The notes under the pieces: generated by a model | What the model was told of the DNA's origin: nothing | The model's database searches: none | Seen by the model: only the letters and a program-made list of their open reading frames with translations | Source of the DNA: an uncultured Clostridia bacterium | Lineage (GTDB): Bacteria > Bacillota > Clostridia > Oscillospirales > Acutalibacteraceae | DNA: 64,000 bases | Direction of reading: 5' to 3' | Assembly (NCBI GenBank): GCA_944384855.1 | Contig: CALWUY010000050.1 | Coordinates: forward strand, 162,619 to 226,618 | Translations under genes and position numbers: made by a program | Shown: positions 54,128 to 62,060 of the stretch, one piece after another | How positions within the stretch are numbered: the stretch's first letter is position 1 | How the letters are laid out: each line of letters begins with the position of its first letter

Positions 54128-55486
54128 TCAGTTTTTGAGACTTTGAAGCGGTGCGGGTATTCTGCCTGCCCGGTCAATGAATTTTTTAGGTGACTTTACT
54201 GAATTTACATTCATTATGGGACCTGATCCCAAAAGTCCTCCGAATTCCAGCGTTTCGCCGGCCTTCTTGCCTATTGCGGGAATTACCCTTACGGCAGTAG
54301 TCTTTGAGTTGACCATACCTATTGCGGCTTCATCAGCTATTATGGCCGATATGACTTCAGCCGGAGTTTCTCCCGGGATGGCTATCATGTCAAGCCCTAC
54401 CGAGCAGACCGCTGTCATAGCTTCTAATTTTGAAAGTTCCAAATCTCCGGATTTTGCGGCGGCTATCATTCCTGCGTCCTCAGATACCGGGATAAACGCG
54501 CCCGAAAGACCCCCTACATAAGACGACGCCATTACGCCGCCTTTTTTAACCGCGTCGTTAAGCATTGCAAGCGCTGCGGTAGTACCGTGTATTCCGCAGG
54601 TTTCAAGTCCCATTTCTTCCAAAATGTGAGCAACCGAATCTCCTACAGCCGGAGTGGGCGCTAACGATAAATCCACTATACCGAACGGCACGCCTAATCT
54701 TTTTGAAGCTTCGGAACCTACAAGCTGACCCATACGTGTAATCTTGAAAGCAGTGCGCTTTATTATCTCGGCAAGCTGTCCGAGATCCGCGTCGGGATAC
54801 TTTTTGAGCGCTGCCTGAACAACACCCGGTCCCGATACGCCTACATGAATTACAGAGTCGGGTTCGCCTACTCCGTGGAATGCGCCGGCCATAAACGGAT
54901 TATCCTCTACCGCGTTGCAGAAAACAACCAGTTTGGCGCAGCCTATGCAGTCACGGTCGGCAGTAATTTCAGCGGTGCGCCGCACTATCTGTCCCATAAG
55001 CTTGACGGCGTCCATATTTATTCCGGCTTTAGTTGAGCCGATATTTACCGATGAACAAATGTTATCGGTTAACGAAAGGGCTTCCGGAATAGACCGTATC
55101 AGCGCTTCGTCTCCGGCTGAAAAGCCTTTATGCACCAGTGCGGAATAGCCTCCTATAAAGTTTACACCGGTAGCATCGGCCGCTTTTTGAAGCGCCTTTG
55201 CATACATTACCGGATCGGCCTTTGACGCTGCGGCAATCATAGCTATCGGAGTTACGGATATACGTTTGTTTATAATCGGTATACCGTACTGCGATTCGAT
55301 ATCTTCCCCGGTTTTGACAAGATTTCCGGCAAGACGGGTAATTTTATCGTAAATTTTTTCGCAGGCCCGGTTGGCGTCTGAATCTGCGCAGTCGAGAAGG
55401 GAAATTCCCATTGTGACTGTACGGATATCAAGGTTTTCCTCGGAAATCATGTTTATGGTTTCCATTATATCGTTAATATTGATCAT
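54128..55486 (-). CDS. PFL-family protein (UPF0210/DUF711)
   Basis: A 452-aa protein of a conserved family, structurally related to glycyl radical enzyme folds but without known activity. Family blocks: [81 protein letters not shown] and [20 protein letters not shown]. It lies directly after an ACT-domain gene, as in most genomes carrying it, which supports a regulated enzyme of small-molecule metabolism. GGGAG precedes the ATG. Confidence 0.92.
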   Translation of the reverse strand: MININDIMETINMISEENLDIRTVTMGISLLDCADSDANRACEKIYDKITRLAGNLVKTGEDIESQYGIPIINKRISVTPIAMIAAASKADPVMYAKALQKAADATGVNFIGGYSALVHKGFSAGDEALIRSIPEALSLTDNICSSVNIGSTKAGINMDAVKLMGQIVRRTAEITADRDCIGCAKLVVFCNAVEDNPFMAGAFHGVGEPDSVIHVGVSGPGVVQAALKKYPDADLGQLAEIIKRTAFKITRMGQLVGSEASKRLGVPFGIVDLSLAPTPAVGDSVAHILEEMGLETCGIHGTTAALAMLNDAVKKGGVMASSYVGGLSGAFIPVSEDAGMIAAAKSGDLELSKLEAMTAVCSVGLDMIAIPGETPAEVISAIIADEAAIGMVNSKTTAVRVIPAIGKKAGETLEFGGLLGSGPIMNVNSVKSPKKFIDRAGRIPAPLQSLKN

Positions 55487-55506
55487 TTACGGTACTCCCA
55501 GTCAGC

Positions 55507-55776
55507 CTAAATTCTGTGCATTGAATTGAAAATATCTTCGTGCATAACGCGTATATCCAGATTATTTTCTTTGCCGAGCTGCTTCATTTTCTCTGAAAAA
55601 TCAGTAAACGAGCAGTTAAGATCCTTTATTTCGGTAAGCATTACCATTACAAACATATCCTGCAATACCGACTGGGTGATGTCAACAATATTGGCGTTGC
55701 ACTCAAAGCATATTGCGCTGACCTTTGAAATAATTCCGACTGCATCCTTGCCAATTACCGATACGATAGTTTTCAT
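55507..55776 (-). CDS. ACT-domain protein (UPF0237)
   Basis: An 89-aa single ACT domain: IVSVIGKDAVGIISKVSAICFECNANIVDITQSVL, with the amino-acid-binding loop GIISKVS and the second helix FSEKMKQLGKENNLDIRVM. It probably binds an amino acid and controls the adjacent PFL-family protein. Its gene is 20 nt upstream of that gene; AAGGAGAG is the SD. Confidence 0.93.
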   Translation of the reverse strand: MKTIVSVIGKDAVGIISKVSAICFECNANIVDITQSVLQDMFVMVMLTEIKDLNCSFTDFSEKMKQLGKENNLDIRVMHEDIFNSMHRI

Positions 55777-55802
55777 TTTATTCTCTCCTTAAAACCCTGC
55801 GC

Positions 55803-57179
55803 TTATCTTTCATCCAAAGGAATATAATCTCTGCGGGACTGAACGCATTTGTAAGCGGGACGTATGATTTTTCCTGCATTTAAGAGTTCTTCTATTCTGT
55901 GCGCGCTCCAGCCGGCAATACGGGCTATCGCAAAAATAGGAGTAAACAGTTCGTGCGGGAGATCCAGCATGTTGTAAACAAATCCGCTGTAAAAGTCTAC
56001 GTTGGCGCTTACGCCTTTATACATTTTTCTCTGTTCGGCTATAACTTCCGGAGCCAGTTCTTCAATAAGAGAGTAAAGATTATATTCTGCGGTAAGCCCC
56101 TTGTCTTCAGACAGCGTCTTTACGAATTTTTTGAATACTTCCGCTCTGGGGTCTGATATGGAATATACCGCGTGGCCTATACCGTAAATAAGGCCGGCGT
56201 TGTCAAATGCTTCTTTGCGTAGAATTTTCTTGAGATACTCTCGCACTTCTTCACGGTCGTTCCAGTCTGATACATTTTCCTTTATATCCTCAAACATTGC
56301 CGAAACCTTGATGTTTGCGCCTCCGTGCTTGGGACCTTTAAGGGAACCCAGCGCAGCTGCTATTGCCGAATATGTATCTGTGCCTGAAGAGGATACTACG
56401 TGTGTAGTAAATGTGGAGTTGTTTCCTCCGCCGTGTTCTGCATGCAGTACTAATGCCATATCAAGCACCTTAGCTTCAAGCGGACTGTACTTGCCGTCGA
56501 GTCTTAACATATAAAGCAGATTTTCGGCAGTTGAAAGATTCGGATCCGGCTCATGGATAAAGAAACTGTTCGCGCGGTTGATGCCGTAATTGTATGCATG
56601 GTATCCGTAAACTGCAAGCTGCGGGAAACGCGCAATGAGCTGAAGGCACTGACGCAGCACATTGGGTATACTGGTGTCTTCGGGATTCGGATCGTACGAA
56701 TAAAGAGTAAGCACACTTCTCGCGAGAGAATTCATCATATCGGTTGAAGGCGCCTTCATTATGATATCTCTTACAAAGTTGTTAGGAAGCGGTCTGTACG
56801 AGCAAAGCAGAGATTTGAAATCATCAAGTTCACTGTTTCCGGGCAGTTCGCCGAAAAGCAAAAGATATACGACTTCCTCAAATCCAAAGCGCTTGTCGGA
56901 AATAAATCCTTTTACTATTTTTTTTACGTCATATCCGCGGTAGTACAGTTCGCCCGGACAGGGAACCTCTTCGCCGTCTACGGTCTTTTTTGATATTATA
57001 TCTGAAATCTCGGTAAGTCCGGTCAAAACGCCTTTGCCGTTTAAATCTCTCAGTCCCCTGAAAACCTTGTGTTCAAGGTATAACTGCGGCTCAATCGAGC
57101 AGTTTTCAAGACATTTAATAGAATATTTTTCTATTTTAGGTGATATAACACCGCTGTAATTGTTGGTTGTTTTTTCCAT
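55803..57179 (-). CDS. Citrate synthase
   Basis: A 458-aa citrate synthase-superfamily enzyme that condenses oxaloacetate with acetyl-CoA; 2-methylcitrate synthase is a less likely alternative. The catalytic triad regions are HAEHGGGNNSTF (His), GIGHAVYSISDPRA (His) and ANVDFYSGFVYNML (Asp). A 40-residue N-terminal extension precedes the core, as in clostridial type enzymes. It is the first gene of the run to the ACT and PFL genes, with a promoter at 57255-57283. The SD (GAAGTG) is weak. Confidence 0.93.
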   Translation of the reverse strand: MEKTTNNYSGVISPKIEKYSIKCLENCSIEPQLYLEHKVFRGLRDLNGKGVLTGLTEISDIISKKTVDGEEVPCPGELYYRGYDVKKIVKGFISDKRFGFEEVVYLLLFGELPGNSELDDFKSLLCSYRPLPNNFVRDIIMKAPSTDMMNSLARSVLTLYSYDPNPEDTSIPNVLRQCLQLIARFPQLAVYGYHAYNYGINRANSFFIHEPDPNLSTAENLLYMLRLDGKYSPLEAKVLDMALVLHAEHGGGNNSTFTTHVVSSSGTDTYSAIAAALGSLKGPKHGGANIKVSAMFEDIKENVSDWNDREEVREYLKKILRKEAFDNAGLIYGIGHAVYSISDPRAEVFKKFVKTLSEDKGLTAEYNLYSLIEELAPEVIAEQRKMYKGVSANVDFYSGFVYNMLDLPHELFTPIFAIARIAGWSAHRIEELLNAGKIIRPAYKCVQSRRDYIPLDER

Positions 57180-57254
57180 AATATCACTTCTTTTTCATTA
57201 AAATTTCACAAACAGGCAAGAGCCGATTTGCAGCCGCATATAAATATTTTGCAT

Positions 57255-57283
57255 ATTATACCATTTTTTCTGTCCCTTTTCAA
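57255..57283 (-). promoter_or_regulatory. Citrate synthase promoter
   Basis: Minus strand TTGAAA (57283-57278), 17-nt spacer, TATAAT (57260-57255); about 75 nt to the ATG. Confidence 0.65.
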
Positions 57284-57344
57284 GACAAATTGTCCAATTA
57301 TAATATTTGGGTAAAAAATAATTTACTTTTTATTCAAAAAAAAC

Positions 57345-57372
57345 TTGACATAATTGTATTTTAGGGTATAAT
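57345..57372 (+). promoter_or_regulatory. tRNA-Gln promoter
   Basis: TTGACA (57345-57350), 16-nt spacer, TATAAT (57367-57372), 21 nt from the tRNA. Confidence 0.8.
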
Positions 57373-57393
57373 ATTTTTGTTACAGAAAAATAT

Positions 57394-57467
57394 TGGGGAA
57401 TTGTGTAACGGTAGCACGACAGACTCTGACTCTGTTTGTTGGGGTTCGAATCCCTATTCCCCAGCCA
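57394..57467 (+). tRNA. tRNA-Gln(CTG)
   Basis: Acceptor TGGGGAA/TTCCCCA (U1-A72 as in Gln tRNAs), D arm with GGTA, anticodon stem-loop with CTG at positions 34-36 (loop CTCTGAC), T arm GGTTCGAAT, discriminator G and encoded CCA. Confidence 0.92.
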
Positions 57468-57471
57468 AATG

Positions 57472-57498
57472 AAAAAGCCGCTCTTAAGCGGCTTTTTT
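57472..57498 (+). terminator. tRNA-Gln terminator
   Basis: AAAAAGCCGCT/AGCGGCTTTTT stem with CTTA loop and T6 tail. Confidence 0.9.
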
Positions 57499-57592
57499 CT
57501 TTATTTTACGGGTTAGTTGACTTTTTCATTTTATGCCGTAAAAAATACTTCCTGAATTCGGGGAGAGTAATAAATTTAAAAATTGGATTGCT

Positions 57593-58066
57593 TTGTTGGA
57601 TATAAAAACTTGCTTGATTTGCCGCAGTATGCACGGAAAGATTTGGGAAATACAAGATAAGCCCGAAATCGAACCGGAAGTTCATGACCGGTGCCGTTGT
57701 GAAATAAAAGTTATGGTAACGGTAAAAGCCGGAACCGCTACAATAAAAGGGTTAGACGGCGCGGATTGGACTTTAAAGTACGAATCAGAATTGCCGGATT
57801 ATTATTTGCCGGCTGTACAAGCCAAAGAAAACGGTTGGATACCTAAATTAGCAAATTTATCAACAGCTTGCCCGGATAATATGATATTTGGTGGAAAATA
57901 CAAAAATCGTAATAGCCATTTACCATGTAAAGAGGGCCGTATTTGGTATGAAGCAGATATAAATTACAGATTTGGTTATAGAAATAATCAGAGAGTTATT
58001 TATTCAAATGATGGGTTAATATTTGTAACATACGATCACTACAAAACTTTTTTTGAAATTGTATAG
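57593..58066 (+). CDS. Barnase-type ribonuclease toxin with phage head (Mu F-like) remnant N-terminus
   Basis: 157 residues from TTG 57593. The first about 40 residues match the cysteine-rich C-terminus of phage Mu F-like minor head proteins (TCLICRSMHGKIWEI with a HDRCRC tail). The last 110 are a barnase domain: GWIPKLANLSTACPDNMIFGGKY, LPCKEGRIWYEADINYRFGYR, IYSNDGLIFVTYDHYKTFFEI, including the catalytic Glu, Arg and His regions. The frame stays open upstream to the TAA at 57539-57541 and reads FKNWIALLDIKTC, so the head-like part is cut off. No SD lies near TTG 57593. The barstar gene follows after 12 nt. It is the remnant of a phage-borne or polymorphic toxin. Confidence 0.85.
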   Translation: MLDIKTCLICRSMHGKIWEIQDKPEIEPEVHDRCRCEIKVMVTVKAGTATIKGLDGADWTLKYESELPDYYLPAVQAKENGWIPKLANLSTACPDNMIFGGKYKNRNSHLPCKEGRIWYEADINYRFGYRNNQRVIYSNDGLIFVTYDHYKTFFEIV

Positions 58067-58078
58067 GAGGTAAAAGAA

Positions 58079-58396
58079 TTGAATTATAATGATTATCATG
58101 CATTTAAAGAAATAACTGAAAACCCTATAATCTTAGATTTTTCTAAATGTAAGTATTTAGGCGAAATTCATTTAATGCTTAAAGAAAAGTTTGGTTTGCC
58201 TGAATATTATGGGGAAAATTGGGACGCTCTTTGGGATTGTCTCAGATATTTATTTGATGATGAAAAATATATTGTTGAAGTGCACAATTTGGATTCATTA
58301 GATAAAAAGTTGCAAGAAGAATGCAAACTGATGTTAGAAGTTTTTGATGATGTTCATAACGAAACTCCAAATTTTGAGTATAAAATCATATCATAA
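58079..58396 (+). CDS. Barstar-family ribonuclease inhibitor
   Basis: A 105-aa intracellular inhibitor that plugs the barnase active site. It has the barstar fold sequence LDFSKCKYLGEIHLMLKEKFGLPEYYGENWDALWDCLRYL, including the Tyr-Gly-x-Asn-x-Asp contact helix and the acidic contact region. TTG 58079 (preceded by AGGAGG) starts NYNDYH. It follows the toxin gene by 12 nt, which ensures immunity. Confidence 0.92.
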   Translation: MNYNDYHAFKEITENPIILDFSKCKYLGEIHLMLKEKFGLPEYYGENWDALWDCLRYLFDDEKYIVEVHNLDSLDKKLQEECKLMLEVFDDVHNETPNFEYKIIS

Positions 58397-58414
58397 AATC
58401 GGCTTTTAAATGTT

Positions 58415-58438
58415 GCGAGGGTTCAAATCCCTCTGCCT
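58415..58438 (+). other. 3' fragment of a tRNA (Ser-like), possible attachment-site scar
   Basis: GCGAGGGTTCAAATCCCTCTGCCT: a perfect T arm (5-bp GAGGG/CCCTC stem, TTCAAAT loop) followed by the start of a TGCCTCC acceptor strand as in tRNA-Ser. No tRNA body precedes it. It looks like a remnant left by a tRNA-directed integration, just after the barstar gene. Confidence 0.5.
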
Positions 58439-58480
58439 GAAAAAACTTTTATATTTTTTTGCAGTCTTTTTACAGTAAAC

Positions 58481-58512
58481 GCTGAACTCATTTTGTTTTG
58501 GGTTCAGCTTTA
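58481..58512 (+). terminator. Barstar operon terminator
   Basis: GCTGAACTC/GGGTTCAGC stem (one G-U) followed by TTTATTTTTT. Confidence 0.75.
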
Positions 58513-58582
58513 TTTTTTATCCTGTTTTTTTAATAGTTATTATCGACCGTCTTTTGGCTGCTGTTTTTAATTGTTTTTACGG

Positions 58583-58611
58583 TTTACAAATGATATAATT
58601 TATATTATAAT
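58583..58611 (+). promoter_or_regulatory. Promoter of the structured RNA and ABC exporter
   Basis: TTTACA (58583-58588), 17-nt spacer, TATAAT (58606-58611). The predicted +1 (about 58618) falls in the base of the RNA stem. Confidence 0.7.
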
Positions 58612-58615
58612 TATA

Positions 58616-58729
58616 CTGCCACATAAAACTTATATACATATTTTCCATACAGACTGTATATTTTACTTAGGTAAAAGTGCAGGCTTCTTATTTCGTATTT
58701 CTGTATGGAAACGAAGTTTTGTGTGGCAG
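58616..58729 (+). ncRNA. Unclassified structured leader RNA
   Basis: P1 is a 16-bp helix (58616-58631 with 58714-58729, one G-U). A 10/2-nt internal loop leads to P2, 11 bp (58642-58652 with 58701-58711). Inside lie P3 (CTGTA/TGCAG) capped by TTTTAC-TTAG-GTAAAA, and an 18-nt single-stranded segment GCTTCTTATTTCGTATTT. A further AAAATG/CATTTT hairpin and an intrinsic terminator follow before the ABC exporter. It starts at the transcription start. I could not match it to a named riboswitch class or to 6S RNA. Confidence 0.6.
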
Positions 58730-58752
58730 CAAAATGGAGTCGGGCATTTTTC

Positions 58753-58782
58753 AGCGCGCGGCTTCGGACGCGCGCTTTTTAT
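58753..58782 (+). terminator. Terminator between the leader RNA and the ABC exporter
   Basis: AGCGCGCG/CGCGCGCT stem with GCTTCGGA loop and TTTTATT tail, 57 nt before the ATPase ATG. It would either end a stand-alone RNA or attenuate the exporter operon. 58783-58839 holds only the SD. Confidence 0.85.
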
Positions 58783-58839
58783 TATATAAATTCGCGCTTA
58801 TAAAATAATTGGCAGAGTTATTTTGCGAGGGGGAGAAAA

Positions 58840-59745
58840 ATGGTTTTAGAAATGGAAAATATTGAAAAGAGCTTCGGTGATAAGCAGGTTCTTTCCGGAG
58901 TTTCTTTCAAAGTTTACGGCGGTAAAGCGTTCGGACTGCTGGGCAGAAACGGCGCGGGCAAAACCACTTCTATCCGTATTCTAATGGATGTATTCCCGGC
59001 AAATTCGGGCAGAGTGCTTATCGACGGGGAACCTATTGATTACGGAAAAATAAAGACCGGGTATCTGCCGGAAGAAAGAGGACTGTATCCTAAGAAAATT
59101 ATCATAGATCAGCTTGTATATTTTGCCGAGCTTAAAGGAATGAACCGCAGGGACGCGGTCAAGGCGGTCGATTACTGGCTCGATGCGCTGCAGATGACCG
59201 AGTACCGCAACAAAAGGCTGGATACCCTTTCAAAAGGCAATCAGCAAAAGATACAGCTTATTACCGCTCTGGCGCATAATCCGGATATTATTATACTTGA
59301 TGAACCGTTTTCGGGACTTGACCCTGTAAACGCAATGCTGCTGAAAGAAGTGGTGAAAAGACAGATATCGGACGGTAAGATAGTTTTGTTTTCAAGTCAT
59401 CAGATGAATTATATAGAGGAATTCTGCGACAGCATAGCGATACTCAACGGCGGACGGGTTGTTCTGTGCGGAGAACTGCACGATATAAAGCGCAATTACG
59501 TGAGAGACCGATTGGTTGTGCGCACCGCATTTCCTGACAGGATAAAAAACGACTTGAATGATATCTGCCGGACGGCGGAAAACGGGGATATAATCATAAA
59601 GCTGTCAGATGCGGGAGAAAAGCAGCAGATGATGAAACGCATAGTTGAAAATTACGATATTGATGAAATAAAGGTCTTTGAGCCTTCTCTTAACGATATA
59701 TTTGTGGAATATGCAGGAGATGAGGCAAGGGAGGGTAAGAAATGA
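58840..59745 (+). CDS. ABC exporter ATP-binding protein (NatA/EcsA-like)
   Basis: A 301-aa ATPase: Walker A GRNGAGKTT near residue 38, Q-loop LPEERGLYP, signature LSKGNQQKIQ, Walker B IIILDEPFSGLD, H-loop FSSHQMN, and a DUF4162-type C-terminal part. It powers the ABC-2 permease encoded 4 nt overlapping downstream. GGGGGAG precedes the ATG. The substrate is unknown; NatAB-type exporters act on Na+ or antimicrobial compounds. Confidence 0.93.
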   Translation: MVLEMENIEKSFGDKQVLSGVSFKVYGGKAFGLLGRNGAGKTTSIRILMDVFPANSGRVLIDGEPIDYGKIKTGYLPEERGLYPKKIIIDQLVYFAELKGMNRRDAVKAVDYWLDALQMTEYRNKRLDTLSKGNQQKIQLITALAHNPDIIILDEPFSGLDPVNAMLLKEVVKRQISDGKIVLFSSHQMNYIEEFCDSIAILNGGRVVLCGELHDIKRNYVRDRLVVRTAFPDRIKNDLNDICRTAENGDIIIKLSDAGEKQQMMKRIVENYDIDEIKVFEPSLNDIFVEYAGDEAREGKK

Positions 59746-60983
59746 AACAGTTCGCGAGAATATTCAATTTTGAAATCAAATACTATTTTAAAAATAAAAT
59801 TTTTATCGGCGTAACAGTATTTTTAGTGCTGCTTATAGCGGCTGTCATGTTTTTTCCGCGGATATCGGAAATGTTTAAAAACGGAGATACGCAGAGCGAA
59901 CAGGCAGAACGTCCGGTGATGCTTGTGAAAGCTCAGGATTCGGATTCTTCTGATTTTTCAGAACAGGAGTTTGCCGCAGCGTTCGGCGGATATGAAGTTA
60001 AGGCGACAAATGAGGATACAGAAACAATAAAGGATAAAATTGCATCAGGTCAAGCGGAATGCGCTTTCGTCATTACCGGTGAAACCACATACACTTATTA
60101 TGCCGATAATATTTCAATGTATGATACAAACACCGCGGTGGCAGATGAGGTCTTGCAGAATATTTACCGTATAAACGCTATGGTACAGGGAGGAATGACT
60201 CCGGAACAGGCGCAGTCGGTCATGTCTGTAGGCATTGAGGGCAGTGTGGTAAATCTGGGAACAGATCAGATGAAAAACTTCTTTTATACCTATATAATGA
60301 TTTTTGCGTTATATATGGTGATACTGCTTTACGGGCAGATGGTGGCGACAAATGTGGCGACAGAAAAAAGTTCCCGCGCTATGGAAGTGCTTATTACAAG
60401 CGCGAAACCCGTATCTATGATGTTCGGAAAGGTTTTGGCGTCCTGTCTTGCCGGGCTGGTTCAGCTCACGGCGGTATTCGGCTCGGCGCTGCTGTTTTTC
60501 AGCCTTAACCGCTCCTATTGGGAAGGCAATCAAATTATAGCTTCAATTTTCGATATGCCGGCAACTCTGTTTGTATATATGCTTATATTCTTTATTTTGG
60601 GCTTTCTTATATATGCTTTCATGTTCGGAGCGGTGGGTTCAACGGCATCCAAGCTTGAGGATATCAATACCTCGGTAATGCCGATAACCATGCTGTTTGT
60701 CGTCGCATTCATAGTGGTAATGTACTCTCTATCTTCCGGATCTGTTGATACTACGCTTATGAAGATATGCTCTTATATACCGTTCACATCTCCTATGGCA
60801 ATGTTTACCCGAATAGCTATGGGTACGGTCGCATGGTATGAAATATTGATTTCCGTAGCTGTGCTTGGGGCAGGCGCAGCGGTTATAGGAGTGATTTCCG
60901 CTAAAATTTACCGTGTCGGGGTGCTTCTGTACGGTACGACGCCGAAAATAAGCTCAATTTTAAAAGCTGTTTGGAAAGCGTAA
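59742..60983 (+). CDS. ABC-2 type permease (NatB-like)
   Basis: A 413-aa permease. TM1 is near 22-40, a large extracytoplasmic domain of about 140 residues follows, and five further helices lie in the C-terminal half (FFYTYIMIFALYMVILLYGQM, LFVYMLIFFILGFLIYAFMFG, MPITMLFVVAFIVVMYSL, ISVAVLGAGAAVIGVISA and others). ATEKSSRAMEVLITS is the coupling motif of NatB/YhaP permeases. ATGA overlap with the ATPase gene. Confidence 0.9.
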   Translation: MKQFARIFNFEIKYYFKNKIFIGVTVFLVLLIAAVMFFPRISEMFKNGDTQSEQAERPVMLVKAQDSDSSDFSEQEFAAAFGGYEVKATNEDTETIKDKIASGQAECAFVITGETTYTYYADNISMYDTNTAVADEVLQNIYRINAMVQGGMTPEQAQSVMSVGIEGSVVNLGTDQMKNFFYTYIMIFALYMVILLYGQMVATNVATEKSSRAMEVLITSAKPVSMMFGKVLASCLAGLVQLTAVFGSALLFFSLNRSYWEGNQIIASIFDMPATLFVYMLIFFILGFLIYAFMFGAVGSTASKLEDINTSVMPITMLFVVAFIVVMYSLSSGSVDTTLMKICSYIPFTSPMAMFTRIAMGTVAWYEILISVAVLGAGAAVIGVISAKIYRVGVLLYGTTPKISSILKAVWKA

Positions 60984-61183
60984 AGCTGATTTTTAAAATA
61001 CATTGAATTCAAGGCATATATTTATTGATGTAAATTTTAAATTAGAATAGTATAAATACAGTAAAGCAATTTTTTTGACGGACAATATAAAATCCGCATA
61101 AAAATCAGGTTATATTATTCAGGGAGATACCATAAAATAAAAGAAGGAAACGGATTTGAATTTAAAAAAATTTGAAAAAAATC

Positions 61184-61212
61184 TTGACAAATATCCTTGT
61201 GTGTGGTATTAT
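61184..61212 (+). promoter_or_regulatory. tRNA cluster promoter
   Basis: TTGACA (61184-61189), 17-nt spacer, TATTAT (61207-61212), 50 nt before tRNA-Val. The rest of 60984-61183 shows no gene. Confidence 0.75.
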
Positions 61213-61261
61213 ATTGTTCGTCGCCGGTGAGGTATACAAACCAGGCGCGGTCAAATAGCGT

Positions 61262-61337
61262 GGGAGCATAGCTCAGCTGGGAGAGCATCTGCCTTACAAG
61301 CAGAGGGTCACAGGTTCGAGCCCTGTTGTTCCCACCA
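61262..61337 (+). tRNA. tRNA-Val(TAC)
   Basis: Acceptor GGGAGCA/TGTTCCC, anticodon loop CTTACAA (TAC), T arm GGTTCGAGC, discriminator A, CCA encoded. Confidence 0.95.
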
Positions 61338-61339
61338 AT

Positions 61340-61416
61340 GGCCTGGTAGTTCAGCTGGTTAGAACGCTAGCCTGTCACGCTAGAGGTCGTGGGTTCGAGC
61401 CCCATCCAGGTCGCCA
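61340..61416 (+). tRNA. tRNA-Asp(GTC)
   Basis: Acceptor GGCCTGG/CCAGGTC, anticodon loop CTGTCAC (GTC), discriminator G, CCA encoded. Confidence 0.95.
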
Positions 61417-61419
61417 TTT

Positions 61420-61495
<76 letters not shown>

Positions 61496-61501
61496 ACCGA
61501 T

Positions 61502-61577
61502 GCGGATTTAGCTCATCTGGTAGAGCGCCACCTTGCCAAGGTGGAGGTAGCGAGTTCGAGCCTCGTAATCCGCTCCA
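61502..61577 (+). tRNA. tRNA-Gly(GCC)
   Basis: Acceptor GCGGATT/AATCCGC, anticodon loop TTGCCAA (GCC), discriminator U, CCA encoded. Confidence 0.95.
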
Positions 61578-61580
61578 CGC

Positions 61581-61619
61581 AAGGACGCTTAAGATACCTC
61601 TTTAAGCGTCCTTTTTTTA
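61581..61619 (+). terminator. tRNA cluster terminator
   Basis: AAGGACGCTTAA/TTAAGCGTCCTT 12-bp stem, seven-T tail. It precedes the fifth tRNA. Confidence 0.9.
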
Positions 61620-61635
61620 AAAAAGTTTAATACAC

Positions 61636-61710
61636 GGCACCATAGCCAAGCGGTAAGGCAGAGGTCTGAAAAACCTTTATTCCCCAGTTCGATTCTGGGT
61701 GGTGCCTCCA
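61636..61710 (+). tRNA. tRNA-Cys-like body carrying a GAA (Phe) anticodon
   Basis: The body is that of bacterial tRNA-Cys: GGCACCA/TGGTGCC acceptor, ATAGCCAAGCGGTAAGGCA D arm, GAGGT/ACCTT anticodon stem, T arm CCCAG-TTCGATT-CTGGG, U73 discriminator (the main Cys identity base) and encoded CCA. The anticodon loop is CTGAAAA, so positions 34-36 (61668-61670) read GAA instead of GCA. It lies 17 nt after the cluster terminator and has no promoter of its own. It could be a pseudo-tRNA, a sequencing error, or a mischarging species. Confidence 0.8.
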
Positions 61711-62060
61711 TAACTGTGCGACTAAAAAGCACAATGCTTGAAAACCCTCGAGAAATCGAGGGTTTTCAAGCATTTATGAGGCAAAAATTGAAAAGCATTT
61801 TTAGGGCACAAAATTTAATAATATGTTCGACCAAAGGGACTTGAACCGGGGATATGAAATTTTCCGGATTTAAAGTCCCTTTTTTCATTTCCGCAGCTTA
61901 CCCTGCTCCTCCACAGGGATTCGAACTCACGACATATATTCAGACCGTAATTTCTTTATTACATATAAAGATTTTACGGTCTTTTTTTATGCCCGTTTTT
62001 TTCCTTGTAACCGTACATAGCCGTATACTTTGCGGCTGAAAAACAAAGGAGGTTAACGAA
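61711..62060. other. Gene-free boundary region of the ParA/ParB element
   Basis: Contains a hairpin at 61733-61774 (18-19-bp perfect stem with GAAA loop; the T tail lies on the minus strand) and a hairpin at 61833-61884 (AAAGGGACTT/AAGTCCCTTT with T6). A terminator is at 61942-61988 (AGACCGTAA/TTACGGTCT with T7). Two minus-strand words resemble tRNA T arms (GGTTCAAGTCCC from 61836-61847, GAGTTCGAATCCC near 61915-61928) but do not pair properly. No gene is supported; this may be the junction of an integrative element with the tRNA cluster. Confidence 0.5.

Noticed and set aside
58616-58729. 6S RNA, or a miniature transposon with terminal inverted repeats
   Set aside because: It lacks the expected central-bubble arrangement and has a separate terminator; no target-site duplication is seen, and the promoter start fits a leader RNA better.
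61636-61710. Calling the fifth tRNA a second ordinary tRNA-Phe
   Set aside because: D arm, T arm, acceptor and U73 are those of tRNA-Cys, and the sequence differs throughout from tRNA-Phe at 61420-61495.
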